From Tetradesmus obliquus (Eukaryota > Chlorophyta > Chlorophyceae > Sphaeropleales > Scenedesmaceae): a stretch of DNA of 64,000 nt. The notes below the pieces were generated by a model. The model searched no databases and was not told the origin of the DNA. It worked only from the letters and a program-made list of their open reading frames with translations. Position 1 is the first letter of the stretch. Every line of letters starts with the position of its first letter. Position numbers and translations under genes: made by a program. This document shows positions 1 through 17,700 of the stretch, in pieces. The stretch covers positions 1,178,001 to 1,242,000 of the forward strand of contig CP126198.1 in the NCBI GenBank assembly GCA_030272155.1, given 5' to 3'.

Positions 1-347
1 TGCCCACCCAGTGATGGGCTGCACCCCAGCTGACCTGCTGGGTGGCTTGCTTAAGCGAAGCCCGATGAAAGACAAGATAAGAAACCCTGAGTGTGTTGTT
101 GTAATCGTAACTGGTACATGGCGTCCTGCAAGCATGTGATTAGTAATCGGGTTCTACTTTGCTGTTGGTACAGGTCAGCATGCTCGGTTAGACAAGACGG
201 CCTGGTTGCTGAGTAGATCAGGCAACACGGCTGCTTTCTTGTGCTCATATTGCTGCTGAAGGGGGTATCAGTTGAACACTCGCAGCCCTCACGCGAATTT
301 GCTTTCACATCCCCGCAAGCAGCAGCAGCACAGCAATCGCGTGCACC
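1..347. other. upstream region of thiolase gene, no gene seen
   Basis: No convincing coding exon is visible before the thiolase start at 348. Reading frames here lack protein-like composition. The stretch presumably holds the 5' UTR and promoter of the thiolase, but no clear TATA box or other named element could be recognised. Confidence 0.4.
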
Positions 348-5622
<5,275 letters not shown>

Positions 5623-5905
5623 GCAGTCTCGTCGCAGCGGCAGGGTGGGCCGGCGGGGTGATGCTATTTGGAAGATGGCGGGTGTGGGTAGCGGCTGCAG
5701 CTTTATTTTGCTGGCGTGCTGCTGCGCTGTACTGGCGGTGTTGAGGGATGCCTGCTTGTGCAATTGAAAAGCAGCAGCAGCGGCAGTTTGTGGAAAGGCA
5801 GCTGCGGTTGCTGCTTGGATACTGGTATAGGTCATCTCGCAACACAGTGTGTGGGGCGGCTGGGTGTACATCACCACTGTGGCGAAGTGTATCAGTCATT
5901 GCGTC

Positions 5906-5910
5906 TGTAA
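5906..5910 (+). terminator. putative polyadenylation signal TGTAA (thiolase)
   Basis: TGTAA is the usual green-algal polyadenylation signal. This one lies 284 nt after the thiolase stop. The motif is short, so the assignment rests on position. Confidence 0.4.
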
Positions 5911-7748
5911 CAATATATTCACTGCTTGATGTTGTTGATCACAGCGCAGTGCCTGAGCCCACTGTAGCAGCTGCATTCAGCTGATGCAATCTGTGGTGAA
6001 TCCTCTATAGCAGCTGCTACAGCAGTGATACAGCGGCTCCGTGCGGTGGGCAGGCTGAGTGCGGCGTTGATGCTGATGTGTTTGAGGGCGAGCTTACTGG
6101 TCCGGAGCTGTAGATAAGATGCCAAAGTCTTAACTTGCAACAACACACACGGCTGCGGTGCCAATACATAGTATGTGTTGTCACAACACTGTCGTGTCAG
6201 CTGACCACATATGCGCTGCTGGATTAATAGCTCGTCGTCACATTGCAATCTTGCGGAGGCTAGCGTGGCTTGCCTGCTGATGTGATGATGAAAAGTTATG
6301 TTTCAGGCCATGCAATCTTCAGGATGAACAAAGGAAAGGAAAGTTAGGCGGCAGCAGCAAAATTGTTCTGGCTGTGCCGTGGTACACGCTTGTACGGCAT
6401 GTGTTTAAAGTGTTGCTGTGTAGCTCATCCTGTTTATGCATATCACGAGCATGGCACAGATTTCCAGGGCACGTGTAAACCTGTATAGTTACATCTACAA
6501 ACATCATAAGATAACATATCCACAGTCGCCAATGTGCTCAGTGGCGCACCAACGTGGCTGAAAGTCTTTCAAAACCCTTTCACAGGCGCTACAATCACAC
6601 CAGCCACAATCCAGCCAGCTCGCCATGTGCAACTGCTGCAATGGTGAATGCCGGCATGCCACAACAGTGCCAGACACCATGATGAATTTGGCACACTCCA
6701 CCACCACATTTCTGTATATACCTGTACCGGTATATCCCGATGCATAGGAAGTACCCAACACTGCACCTTTCATCCATAAGAGCATGCCTCAGACCAGAAA
6801 CAACATTGACTTTGCAGCATATGCTCTTGAGTGTGGCAGCAGCACCAAACTGCATTGCCAGGACCACTCTCTTTTGTTGTCCTTGCTGCCATTGAGATTC
6901 ACAGAAGAGCTCCTATGGCAAAGTTGGTACCACATTAACAGTCTGCAAATTTCCTCACCACTCATATACCCCGCTGCCACAGCCAGGGTGTGCGCCTGCT
7001 GCTTTTGAATAGATTCTGCCGGTGCACAATTGCACACAGGCTAGTAAGAACATACAACAACGTACAGCACATTTTGTACCAGGCCGCTTATTTCAGTCGG
7101 CAGACACAACAATCGTGGGCAAGGTGTGAGTGCAACAGACACACACAGTGGGTCTGTGTCACACAAGCTCCTTTATCGGCGCACATGCACACAACTGTGA
7201 CATGCAGAGATACAACACCATCACACGCAGCACCAAATGATGGCAGTCTGCGGCAGAGGAGGATGTTTATTGAAGAAATGACAGGGCAGCACTTCCAACA
7301 AACAGCAACAACACAGCACACTCTCTCAGCGCTGTCACCACCTGTCTGACAGGTGTTGAGTTGACATGCAATGCGGCACTCACACAGCACTGCAGCACTC
7401 ACAAGCACTGCAGCACTCACACAGCACTGCAACACTCACACAGCACTGCAGCACTCACACAGTGTCTGTATCTGCTGACATCTGCATCACTCATGGTGCT
7501 GTTGATTTGCTCAAGCAAAAGAGCACACCATTCAGGCAAAAGAACCCAGCTCTCGACTCTCACACAGGCGCAGTTCCTAATCTGCGCTGTCAGTAGTACA
7601 CACAGTCTGCACTTTGCATCAGATCTGCTTCCCCAAGCGATGCGAACAGGTCCAACATCTCGCACCACTTTTGCTACAGCACACTCACACACTCCTGATT
7701 GCAGGATGATGTGTCATACGACAGCACACAATTTCAGACCCTCCCCAT
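5911..7748. other. intergenic region between convergent thiolase and PSBS genes
   Basis: No protein-coding gene is recognised. The right part, from about 7080, is the 3' flank of PSBS copy 1 and recurs inverted downstream of PSBS copy 2 near 26.7-27.3 kb. A short degenerate tandem of CACTGCAGCACTCACA-type units lies at about 7375-7460. Confidence 0.5.
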
Positions 7749-8245
7749 TCACAGGCTTGCAGACACCTTTGCCAGCAGCTGCCTCACACTCTGCTTGCCA
7801 GTGCCGCTCCTGGCAGCAACCTTGGTGGTGCTGGAAGGAGAGCCAGCTGCACTGCTGCTGCTGCTGCCAGCAGTGACAGCCTTCCTGCTGCTCTTCTTGC
7901 CTGTGAGGGTGTCCACTGCGGTGCAGGCCATGAAGGCGGCCCACATCACCAGGCCAAACTGCAGGTTCTGCATTGGAATGCCGGTCTCTGCGAGGCGGGA
8001 GGGGAGGGCAGCAGCAGCACATGAGGTCATGAGTTTGCCGGTTCAAGACAATGTTGTGAAGAGAGCAACTGACACAACCAACTATGCAGCACCATAGGAC
8101 AGCAAGCAGCAGCACTTGCTGGGTGCAAAAGAATGGTGTGCAGACAGCACCAGAAATGTATGCAGTAACGTGTGGCTAGGCAGCAGCAGCAGCAGAAAGC
8201 AAACACTACCCAGTGCGTCACACACTTTCATGCATCTGTCTGGCC

Positions 8246-8283
<38 letters not shown>

Positions 8284-9544
8284 CCCACCTGCAGCCAGCT
8301 GCCCCAGGGGCCCCAGCCCAGTGGCAACCTCTCCCAGCAGCGCCGCGGCAAATCCCAGCTGCGCCAGGCGGCCCGCAAACAGCTCGTTCTGCGGCGTGAA
8401 ACCCCAGTCGGTCACGCCGAAGAACTTCTTGACCTGGAACAGCGTGACCTTAGGGTTGCGCAGCGGGCCGTCAGCAGCATCAGCCTCGTTGGCGGCCACC
8501 TGCTCCGGTTTGAATGTGGCTGCGCCAGGCCAGGCCAGCCCTGCCACCAAGTTGAAGCATGCAAGGCCTGCCAGGAATGCACCCAGTGAGGCCTCAGGCA
8601 GGCCTGACAGGTAGGACAGCTGCGCCAGTGCACCCTGGCCGCCAGACAGCACCTGGGGGAGGGGTAGTGGGGAGGCAGCAGCAGCAGCAGCAGCCGGCAT
8701 AAGTTGTCAGCACTGGCTCCAGCAGCAGCAGGTTACAACATACACACGTGCAGCACATCCACATCCATGCACATGTGCCTGAAGAGTACCGACTGCAGAG
8801 CTGAATGCCAGCAACACATGCAGGGGGGCTTCTGGACCAGCATTGCCTGCAGGTGAATGGTTGTCCATTTACCATGCCTAAAACTGTCATATTGCAGCTG
8901 CCAGAAACCACAGACCCAGCAGTGTATGCATGCATCGCCAGCCTCAGACAGGCACCCCAGCAGCAGCAGCACCAACCGCCCTCACCTCTCCCGCGACTGA
9001 GGCTGCGAAGCCTGTCATGGCCAGGCGTCCCACGAAGACCTCGTTGTCCTTGGTGAAGCCCAGCTCAAAGCCGGCAGGCTTGGAGCCGCTGGCGCTGCTG
9101 CTGCTGCTGCTGTTGTTTGCAGGAGCCTTTTGGCTGATCTTGGGCGCCTGCAGGAAACACAGCAGAGCCACAGGCATGAGCATGGTGGATATATAAACAG
9201 GGAAAATGATGGGCGAGATGTGCTGCAAGCTGAGGATTGCCACTGGTGCACAGTCTGCTGCTCGTGCAAGGAGACATGTGGTGCATGCATTGTTGGACAG
9301 GTGTAGCAATGCATGCACGACCCCAGGCACGCAATACACAGCTCAACGCGTGTGTAAAACGATAGTAGCAACGACTTTGTGGCTTGCACATGCATGTGGC
9401 TGGTCGACTGCGGAGGCAGCTGCTGCAGCGCACCTGTGTCAGCAGTGCGGCACGGGGAGCCACGACGCTGGCCCTGCTTGGGCGGGCAGCACGGCTGAAG
9501 GCCAGGGAAGAGACACCGGAGCGCTGTGCCATCATGGTTGCCAT
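7749..9544 (-). CDS. PSBS: photosystem II PsbS protein, copy 1
   Basis: Thylakoid four-helix protein of the LHC superfamily that senses lumen acidification and switches on energy-dependent quenching. Exons on the minus strand: 9544-9434, 9147-8986, 8652-8289, 7987-7749; 876 nt, 291 aa. A plastid transit peptide rich in Ser, Ala and Arg occupies about the first 45 residues. The two internal repeats begin LGFTKDNEVFVGRLAM and GFTPQNELFAGRLAQLGFA, the hallmark paired motifs of PsbS. The second lumenal Glu (ETGIP, Glu213) is present. The equivalent site of the first repeat reads YLSGLP, with Leu106 instead of Glu. The protein ends in a Ser/Ala-rich tail of about 45 residues after the last helix. 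The exon structure is identical to copy 2, except that exon 2 is two codons longer. It is divergent from the DCAF1/PSBS2 side and convergent with the thiolase. Confidence 0.92.
8248..8281. repeat. AGC trinucleotide tract
   Basis: About eleven AGC units lie in intron 3 of PSBS copy 1, just after the exon 3 donor (CTG on the gene strand). Copy 2 has a much shorter version at the same place (about 26252-26277), so the tract length changed after the duplication. Confidence 0.85.
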
Positions 9545-9695
9545 TGTAGCTATTGCTTGAGGACGAGATGTCGAAAAGGAGAAGAGTACGAGAGTTCGCT
9601 ACGAACGCCTGGAAAACTTGTCAGTCAAGACTCAGAAATCGTTTGAAACAGCAGTAAGTTGAAGACTTAGTTGATTGTGAAGGCGCGGTTGGCTG

Positions 9696-9707
9696 GTTTA
9701 TATAGAG
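9696..9707 (-). promoter_or_regulatory. TATA box of PSBS copy 1
   Basis: Read on the minus strand this is CTCTATATAAAC, about 150 nt upstream of the ATG at 9544. PSBS copy 2 has a TATA-like element at nearly the same distance. Confidence 0.6.
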
Positions 9708-9745
9708 GGAGCTGTTCAGTGTCGAGCTGTCCCTGAACCATACCA

Positions 9746-9756
9746 CACCACAACAG
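9746..9756 (-). promoter_or_regulatory. 11-nt element shared by both PSBS promoters
   Basis: CTGTTGTGGTG on the minus strand lies about 39 nt upstream of the TATA box. The same 11 nt occur at 24850-24860 about 29 nt upstream of the copy 2 TATA. The surrounding promoter sequence is much less similar, so this may be a conserved cis-element. Confidence 0.45.
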
Positions 9757-9869
9757 GTCCTGACCACAAAGGGTGGCCGTGTGGTCAATCTTCTGTCAAT
9801 ACCACAAGCTGCAGCTGAACGACCATATAATATGCTTTCCATCATCATACAGACACAAAGATGGTGCGC

Positions 9870-11460
9870 AAGGCAGACCTACATGCCAATAGCAGGTGTT
9901 TTACAGCAGCAACACGGCCACCAATCACACATGCATGTGCGCACGTGGGACACCCATCTGTAGCATCCTTCCACCACAAACGAGAGAATCACAAACATAT
10001 CGTCTTTGAAGCCAGTGAGTTCCTCGTCTGTGTGAAGATGTCCGAGCGGCCAAATCCCGCCACTTTCTTCACGGCGCGTCAGTTCGCAACCACGGATGAG
10101 CCTGCAGGTGCAGCTCGCATATTCGTTATCTCACGCTCAAATGTATTCAATATGTGCTGCTTCCGTTGGCGCCCGTCAGGACATGCTGCTGGAACAGCCG
10201 AAACATCATGATGATTGCCCTGCGACTATGCTGCTATGGAGCCACTGCCAGTGGTAGTTTCAATGGTTGTCGGTTGACTAAGCTTCAGGAAAACGTGTTG
10301 GCATCATCAGGATGTGTGGCATGTGGTGCAGATCTATGCCTGAGCATAGACAGCCAGCCAGCCTGCCAGCATGGTAATTCAGAAAGTAAGTCAATGTGCT
10401 GCTCGAGCACCTGCGCAGGTGCCTGCATGTGACTTCTCAATGCAAGCACACCTCTGTTCCCTACATTGATTGAATCAGGATTGCAAGTGCGATTCCTGCT
10501 ACACAGGAAGAACTACAATGCAACTGAAATAAGCACATAGAATAGGTTACAGCCACGATATGTCTAGTACACTGCACAGCCATTGCCGTGCCACAGTGCC
10601 TCTGCCACTGCAAAGCGTCTCCAAATGCCGCAGCTCCGAGCACAGCTTGTACACAAGGCGTGTGCTGTCTGCACTGACAGCAGACCTACAACACACCAAA
10701 GTAAGCTGTCCACGTGCATGCACTTGCTGCGGAACAAACAAGCCACGCTGTTGAACGTGTGCAGGGACACTCGCAGCTGTGTGCCGGAAGATACACACAG
10801 GCTGTGGCTGCTGCAGCTGTACTACAGCATGATGATCATGCAACGCTGCCTCTGCTACAAGTGACCCATCAAAAACATTGTGGCATCACACGTCAACACA
10901 CATCATCGCAAAGTCCCTCCAACATCCGAGTTTGACCTTGTGCGGGTAAATCCTAAGCATCCTAGCTGCACCAGCACATGCTGCGCTGCCACAGCCAGCT
11001 GCTGCGGCAGCACATGCTACGCACTTGCACAGCTCGCACCTATATCTGGTGCCGCCGGTGCAGTGCACCGTACCTCTCCTATACACGAACGCGGCACGCC
11101 TGCACCACGCTACTGCTGTTGCAACATACCGTGATTGCCACACTGTCCCCTGGTGCTTTGCAAGCACTGCTGCTGCTGGCAGCAGCAGTGCTGCATTATG
11201 CGACTTCCAGCACATCCCACAGTAGCTGCCAGCACGCAGCATACGCTGCTCCCAATGCTTTTGCTGCTGCTGCCGCCCTATCTCCGCGTTTAAGCGCCAG
11301 TTCGCTTTCAGCCAGGGCAGCTGCTATGTTCTGCATTGCAGCCGCAGCATGTGTTGGATGCTGCTTGCAACGGCGACAACCGCAGCGCTGCGTGGCGGTG
11401 CAATTAGCTTGCGCGCGCTCCATGCTGAGTGTTTATCTGGTGAAAAGCTGCTGCTGCTGC
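9870..11460. other. no gene recognised
   Basis: Several reading frames are open on both strands but none shows a recognisable family. Openness here is partly due to CTG/CAG-rich composition. One minus-strand stretch near 11200-11345 is Ala/Leu-rich and could be an exon, but no start, splice context or homology could be established. Confidence 0.35.
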
Positions 11461-11469
11461 TGCTGCTGC

Positions 11470-11549
11470 CTACTCATCCTCTGGCTTTGGGGGCATCTTG
11501 GCATACAGCATGCTGGGCACCCAGTGCCTGGGGTGAGAGAAGCGCCTCT

Positions 11550-11594
<45 letters not shown>

Positions 11595-12066
11595 CAGTGT
11601 CTGTGAGAGTGAGGAACCAGAGAGGTAATGCTACGCAGCCAGTGCTTGGGCCTGAGGTTGAGGCTGTGCAGCAAACAGCAGCAGTGCGTGTTCATTGCGC
11701 GTTCGGGATAGAAGATGCCAATGCTGCTTGCAGTGCTGCAGAGTGACCCTCCTGAGATTCGGCTTGTGCTGCCAGCCAGCTTTGCAAGCTGCTGCCTCTG
11801 CACACTGGTCGTGTTTGAGGCTGTGCATGCAACTTAATTCACAGCTACCAGTCTAGCTTTGCTGCTGTAAGCACAGCGACATTTGGTGCTCTACAGCCAG
11901 ATGCGCAGCCTGCTGTTGCTCCTGTAGCATTACTGTGCTGCTGCCGCTGCTGCTCCTTGGTGCTGCTGTGATGTTACTTTGCCGCTGCTGCTGCTTGTAG
12001 CACAGCCTGCACACCTCATTCTCTGCTGAGTACTGGAAGATGAGATACGATGCTGTCATGTAGAGC
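11470..12066 (-). CDS. possible 3' exons of an unidentified gene
   Basis: Two minus-strand stretches look like real terminal exons. The first, 12066-12015, has acceptor CTGCAG and donor GTGTGC and reads LYMTASYLIFQYSAENE. The second, 11547-11470, follows a (CTG)n tract ending in CTGCAG, reads on to HWVPSMLYAKMPPKPEDE and ends in TAG. Phases are compatible (both at phase 0 at the junction). A degenerate relative of the last exon (KHWLRS) lies at about 11630-11660. No family was recognised and upstream exons, perhaps in 12.1-13.0 kb, are unresolved. It could be spurious. Confidence 0.35.
11550..11592. repeat. CAG trinucleotide tract
   Basis: About fourteen CAG units, CTG on the minus strand. 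They lie directly before the acceptor of the candidate terminal exon at 11547. Confidence 0.9.
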
Positions 12067-13159
12067 CTGCAGCAGCAGCAGTAGCAGCAACAGCAATGTG
12101 AGTAAACTCTGCAGGTGAATCAGCATCCACCACCATGTAAAACCAAGCACGCCACAGCATAACAGCCTTCGCTTTCCAGCTGTGGACAAGCACAGGCATC
12201 ACCTTGCCTTTGTTACACACACTGCTTGGAGTCCAGATGTGCATGATCTGCACAGTGCAGCTACTTGCTGCACTGTGCCAACCAGCTGTGGCTCCGCTGC
12301 TCCCGCTCATTGGCAACCTGCTATGATAGCTTCCAAGTAGATTGTCTCTTGTTTGGAAGAGCTGAGCATTGCTGCAAGCCAGCTGCACTGCAAGCTTGCA
12401 CTCACCCTACAGCAAGCACTGTGTTCTTGCGCCAGCCTTTTGGGTCACACCACCAGCCGCCTGATGGGCTCCACACCTCTGCAGCAGCACATGAAACAGA
12501 CCTCATCAGCAGCTATTTCGACTGCTGATGTTGCCAGTTGCAGCAGCGCTGTGCCCGGCTGTGCTGCTGTAGCACTGCAGACAGTAAGAGGGGGCGAAGC
12601 GCTACTACAGCTGTCGCATCGCCATCAGCGCCTCTGCTGCTTGACTACAGTACGTATCAGCACAAGCTCTTTGTTATTACGCCATTCCCAAGTGAATGGG
12701 CCGTGGCGCAGGGCAGGGCAGGCAGAAGCTCCCTGCTGCTCTACTGAGGCCCTGCTGCTGCGCTCAGGAGTCCCGTTCCGCACCCTTGAATGTGTGGTGC
12801 CCCTTTGGATGGTAGCTATCGCCTCCACCCATGCTGCTGCGGCGTTTTGCTGGTGAATGTTTTGCTTCCTGAGGTGAGGGGCCAGATCAATGTCCGTACA
12901 AACCACCAAGCAGGCCAGCAGCAGCAATTGATCGTTGAAATGTAAGATTTGGGTTGCTGCAGCGACGTGGACGACACAATGCAACCTTGGCAGTTGTCAC
13001 TTGTTACACCACCGTTACGAAGACAAAGAGCTTATACGTTCCGTCATTGTAACGCTGAACACATTGATCATAGCTTGGCACGGCAGCAGCCTTCGCCCCC
13101 GTGTCGTTTCGGCGATGTTGATAGCTTCTGGACATGTAGCTGCTGCATCGTGCTGAAAG

Positions 13160-14152
13160 ATGGATTATGGAATGTACCTAGCTGGAAGAGCTCTGCCACC
13201 AGCGCCACCTGTGCTCGATGCAGCGGTGAGTGCTGCTGCTGTGCTGCTGCCCAGCAGAAGCCGTGTGCACTGCCTGCTGCTGCCGTAGGACATCCGGCCG
13301 TGACCTCAAAACGTGTGAAATGCGTCTACTGCAGGCTATTTCAGCGCTGCTGGGGCAGTTGCAAGCGGGCGCGATGCAGGACCGCTGCTATGCTGCACAT
13401 ACGTTGGCGTCACTGCTAGAAGCAGAAGAGGCGAAATACAGAGCTCTCGTGGGCGACCCGCACACTAGCCCCAGCTTACGCAACCATTATACGATTGGCA
13501 AGCTTCTCAATGCCATAAAGGTGCGTCAGCAGCTGTCCTGCAAGCGTCTGGCTGCCTTGCCGTCACGCTGGTTCAAAAGAACATCGGTCAACATGCTGAC
13601 CTGGCATGACAGCAGCAGTGATGCTAAAAGCAGCGCCGGCAGAATCCCTGCACATCATTTGCAGTTTTTGTAGTTCAACGCTGGTTGTAGAGCAGCTGTA
13701 CATGCAAGTGCGTCGCTAGTAGGCCTCAGCCAGCAACGCAGCACCACTGCAGTGGCCCTTCTGTGCTTGCTACCACTGTGACACCACCGTCTGTTACAAA
13801 CTTATACAAACTTATAGCAAGATCGAGCAATTGATCTATTGCTTGCAGGATGAGGAGGAGCTATATGACACAATTGTTGACCAATGGATCTCGGCGCGCA
13901 GCGCAACATTGGAGCAGCAGGTGGCAGGGCTGCGGCTGCTGCTGGCATGCCTTGACTGCTGGCTCTTCCAGTACCCCCTCACAGAGGAGAGCTTAGTTGA
14001 GAAGCTGGGACACTGGGCAATAGGAGGGCTGGATAAGGCAGCAGTGCTAGGAGATGAGCCACCCAGCACGCTGCAGGCCTTGCAGGAGGAGGCTCGGCAG
14101 ACATATGCAATGGGTAAGTCTGGGATCCCGCGCCTACAACTGTTGGTGTGCA

Positions 14153-14189
<37 letters not shown>

Positions 14190-14752
14190 GAGGTGCAGGG
14201 TTGTGGCGGGTGCGGCAATGGGCTAGCAGTCTCGCTTGTTGCGGTGCAGCAGCGGCTCTAGGGTTGTGGTGGTAGAGCAGTGAGCAGTGGCAGTATACGC
14301 TGCAGGCCCTGCATGAGGAGGCCTGGCAGCCATGTGCAATGGGTGCGGCAGCGGGCTCGCAGCCTTGCTTGCTGTGGTGCAGCAGCAGCAGCAGCAGCAG
14401 CAGCAGGTGTAGGGCTGTGGCGGCAGTGCCGCAAGCAGCGGAATGTGCTGCAATCCAGTACGCGGGGCAGCGAGTTGCAGCTGTGCAGGATTGCAGCTGC
14501 ATTTCACGCTGCGCATGCATTCGGTGCAACTAGATAGCTGCTAGGGCGTGTGCCACAACGCACCTACTCATGCGCACCTGCCTGGCGGCTTACTACTACC
14601 TGGGTTGCTGCTGCTGCTGCTTCTGTTGTTGCTGCTCACTGCAGGCCTGCTGGCGATAGCGCTTGCAAACGAGGAGTATGGGGATGAGGCAGTGCAGACA
14701 CCCATGGTGCCGGCCTGCTGCAGCTATATGCAGCGAGCCATAATGAAGCACA

Positions 14753-14786
<34 letters not shown>

Positions 14787-17700
14787 GCAGCAGCAGCAGC
14801 AGGAGGCGTCAGCGCTGCTGCCGCCGATGCTGCTGGCAGCAGCAGCAGCAGCGCCGGAGGGCTTTGCAGACGACGTGCAGCAGCTGCGGTTAAAGCGGCT
14901 GCTAGGCGTTATCCGGGGCCTGACTTGCACCGGAGAGTATGTAGAGGCGCTAGCACCATACCTAAGCCATCAGGGCGTGGAGTGCTGCTGCGTGCTGCTG
15001 CAGGCATGGCAGGGTGCGGGTGTGCTGCTGAATGAGGTGCTGCAGATGGTGTGCAGCCTGCTGGCGCATCGACGGTTTGGAGAGCTGCTAGTTGAGATTG
15101 GAGGAGTGCAGCTGCTGCTGGCGTGCCCCAGGTGGGTGAAAATGCAGCCTGATAGAACGGTTGAGGCTGTTTGATGTGCAGCAGAAGTGTGTGGAAGGTG
15201 AGGCGGTTTGGGGAGCTGCTGGTGGAGATAGGAGGAGTGCAGCTGCTGCTGGCGTGCCCCACGTGGGTGAAAATGCAGCCTGATGGACGATTGAGGCCGT
15301 TTTGTATGCAGACGTGTGTGGAACGTGAGGCGGTTAGGGGAGCTGCTTGTCGAGATTGGAGGAGTGCAGCTGCTGCTGGCGTGCCCCAGGTGGGTGGATT
15401 TGCAAAATAGCCAAATGATTGAGGCTGTTGTGCATGTATCAGATGTGTGAAGGAGGAGAGGGGGGAGACGCTTCGGGGAGCTGCTTGTCGATATTGGCGG
15501 CGTGCAGCTGCTGCTGGCGTGGTTCAGGTGGGTGAAAATGCAGCCTGATAGAACGGTTGAGGCTGTTTAATATGCAGCAGACGTGTGTGGAACGTGAGGC
15601 GGTTTGGAGAGCTGCTTGTTGAGATCGGCGGCGTGCAGCTGCTGTTGGCGTGCCCGAGGTAGGCTTCAATTCGAGTCATGGAAGTCGTGCCTATCAAGTA
15701 TAAGTGATGCTCATTTGGTTGGTGTTGGCTGCCTGCACCATTACCCACGCTCAAACTTCAAACCCTGCATGCCTGCAAACCTTCACACGCTTGCAGGACT
15801 CCCCACACCAGCATGGACCTGCCCCTAGCCCTCTTCAACCTCGCCAGCCTGCCGCTAGCCTTCAAGCGCACCTGCGCGTCACTCTCCATCTGCACACCAG
15901 CCATTCGCCTGCCTGCTTCTCACCCCTGCAGGACCCCTCACACCAGCATGGGCCTGTCTCTGGCCCTCTTCGGCCTCGCCAGCCACTCACACACATCCCT
16001 CGCCGGTGTGCTTGGTTGCCTGCTTCTCATCTCCCTGTATACGTTGTCACAAACCATCACCATGCCTGCAGGCACCACACAAACACAAAGACAGCTGCTT
16101 GCAGCACCTATCCTCCTGCCGCCACATCACAGATGGTTCACAGGCCAACACCTGCTTGCCTGCAAACCCCTCAATCCCATCCCTGCTTGCAGGACCCCCC
16201 AACCCAGCATGGGCCTGTCTCTGGCTCTCTTCGGCCTCGCCAGCCTGCCCCTCGCCTTCGAGCGCACCTGCACCCTCCCTCAATCTCACACCAGCTATTC
16301 GCCTGCCTGCTTTTCACCCTTGCAGGACCCCCCACACCAGCATGGGCCTGTCCCTGGCCCTCTTCGGCCTAGCCAGCCTGCCTCTAGCCTTTGAGCGCAC
16401 CTGCGCCCTGCACCCGCCAGTGCCCTCTCAGCTTGTGTCAGCAGCACTCAGCTTGCTTGCTGCCAGCAGCGACGCGGCGCGCAAGAATGCAGCACTGTTC
16501 TTTGACTCTGCGGTGCATTATCCGGTGCTGCTGGAGAGCTTTGATGCTGCGGAGGGGCTGCACCGGCTGCTGTTCCCGCTGCGGCACGTGGCGCAGCTGC
16601 TGCAGGCGGGGCATGTTGCGGAGCTGCGGGCAGAGAAGCAGGTGCGGAATTTTGGCAATGCTCTTGAAGTTTTTTGGGGCTGCTGTTGTGTCTTGATGTG
16701 CTTCTTGTGACTTTGTTACACGATTGTGTGTGCGCATGTGTGCGCATGTGTGCAAGTGTTGCTGTTCCCGCTGCGGCACATGGCGCAGGGCAGAGAAGCA
16801 GGTGCGCTTGGTTTATGGGACTGCCGTTGTTTGCTGCTGTCTCTTGGCTCTGCTGCATGGCCGTGGGTGTGCCTTTGTCTGCTGTTGCTGTGGTTGAGGC
16901 ATGTAGCATTGGATACAGGTCAGCACTGCCTTGTGGTTTCAGTGTGATAATGGAGTTGCGTTTATGCAGGGTTAGTGGTTGTGTGGTGTCTAGCAGGCTG
17001 TTGTGTCTTGCACTGGCGCTGTTAAAGTGTTTGCTAGGTCCATGTATGTGTGGAAAGCACGCTAGCTGTTCGCCCTCCGCCCTCTACTGTGTCCACTATG
17101 TTGCATACAAGCCATGCTGGCAGCCTCTGCTTTAGACTTCGTCTGCTGCTCCCAATGCTGTGACATGCATTCTCGCTTTGTTGCTGTTCTGCTTGATTCA
17201 ATGTCAGTGTCCTGCTTTCTGATGTTGCAGGTGGCCTACCATGCCAGCCGGGCGCTGCTGCAGTACGTGCGGGCGCACCTGGTGTCACACATGACGTCAC
17301 TGCAGCGTAGGCTGCGGGATGCACAGGTGAGTGCCGCCAATGGCCTGACTCAATCGTGACGCATCATAAACCAATTGTGCATCACATGTTTTGTTGTTGC
17401 CTTCGGTAAGGTAAGGTATTGTATGTAATGTAATGTAATGTAATGTAATGTAATGTAATGTAATGTAGGTGTATGTAATGTAATGTAATGTAATGTAATG
17501 TATTGTTGCCTTCGGTAAGGTGCACGCGTTGTTGTCCTGATCCTTGCGCTAGCGTTGCGCCGGGCAGCGCAGCTGCTGCGAAACACCGCACCTCCGTCAG
17601 CCGCACCAGCTTTTGTGTGCTAGCTGGCTCGCATGCGTTTGCATATGGCTCACATGCGTCTATGTATGTAGAACTTTTCTGTGGGCGCACCTGGTGTCCC

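Larger units (their letters stand above)
7080..9640 (-). repeat. inverted duplication arm A (PSBS copy 1)
   Basis: This segment covers PSBS copy 1 plus at least 0.65 kb of 3' flank and the 5' UTR. It matches the opposite-strand segment at about 24960-27295. Matching landmarks in the 3' flanks include a GTATGAC-containing stretch just after each stop, and the sequence near 7080-7125 against 27260-27290. Confidence 0.75.

Noticed and set aside
10978..11628. 216-aa open frame on the + strand
   Set aside because: Composition is dominated by Cys/Leu/Ala from CTG/TGC triplets, with no domain and an overlapping CAG tract.
12353..12856. 167-aa + strand frame just before DCAF1
   Set aside because: Looks mildly protein-like but has no recognisable family, no splice phase match to DCAF1 exon 1, and competing minus-strand frames.
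15704..16710. Overlapping 190-230 aa frames spanning DCAF1 exon 5
   Set aside because: They read through intronic head copies of exon 5 and are explained by tandem duplicates rather than by a separate gene.
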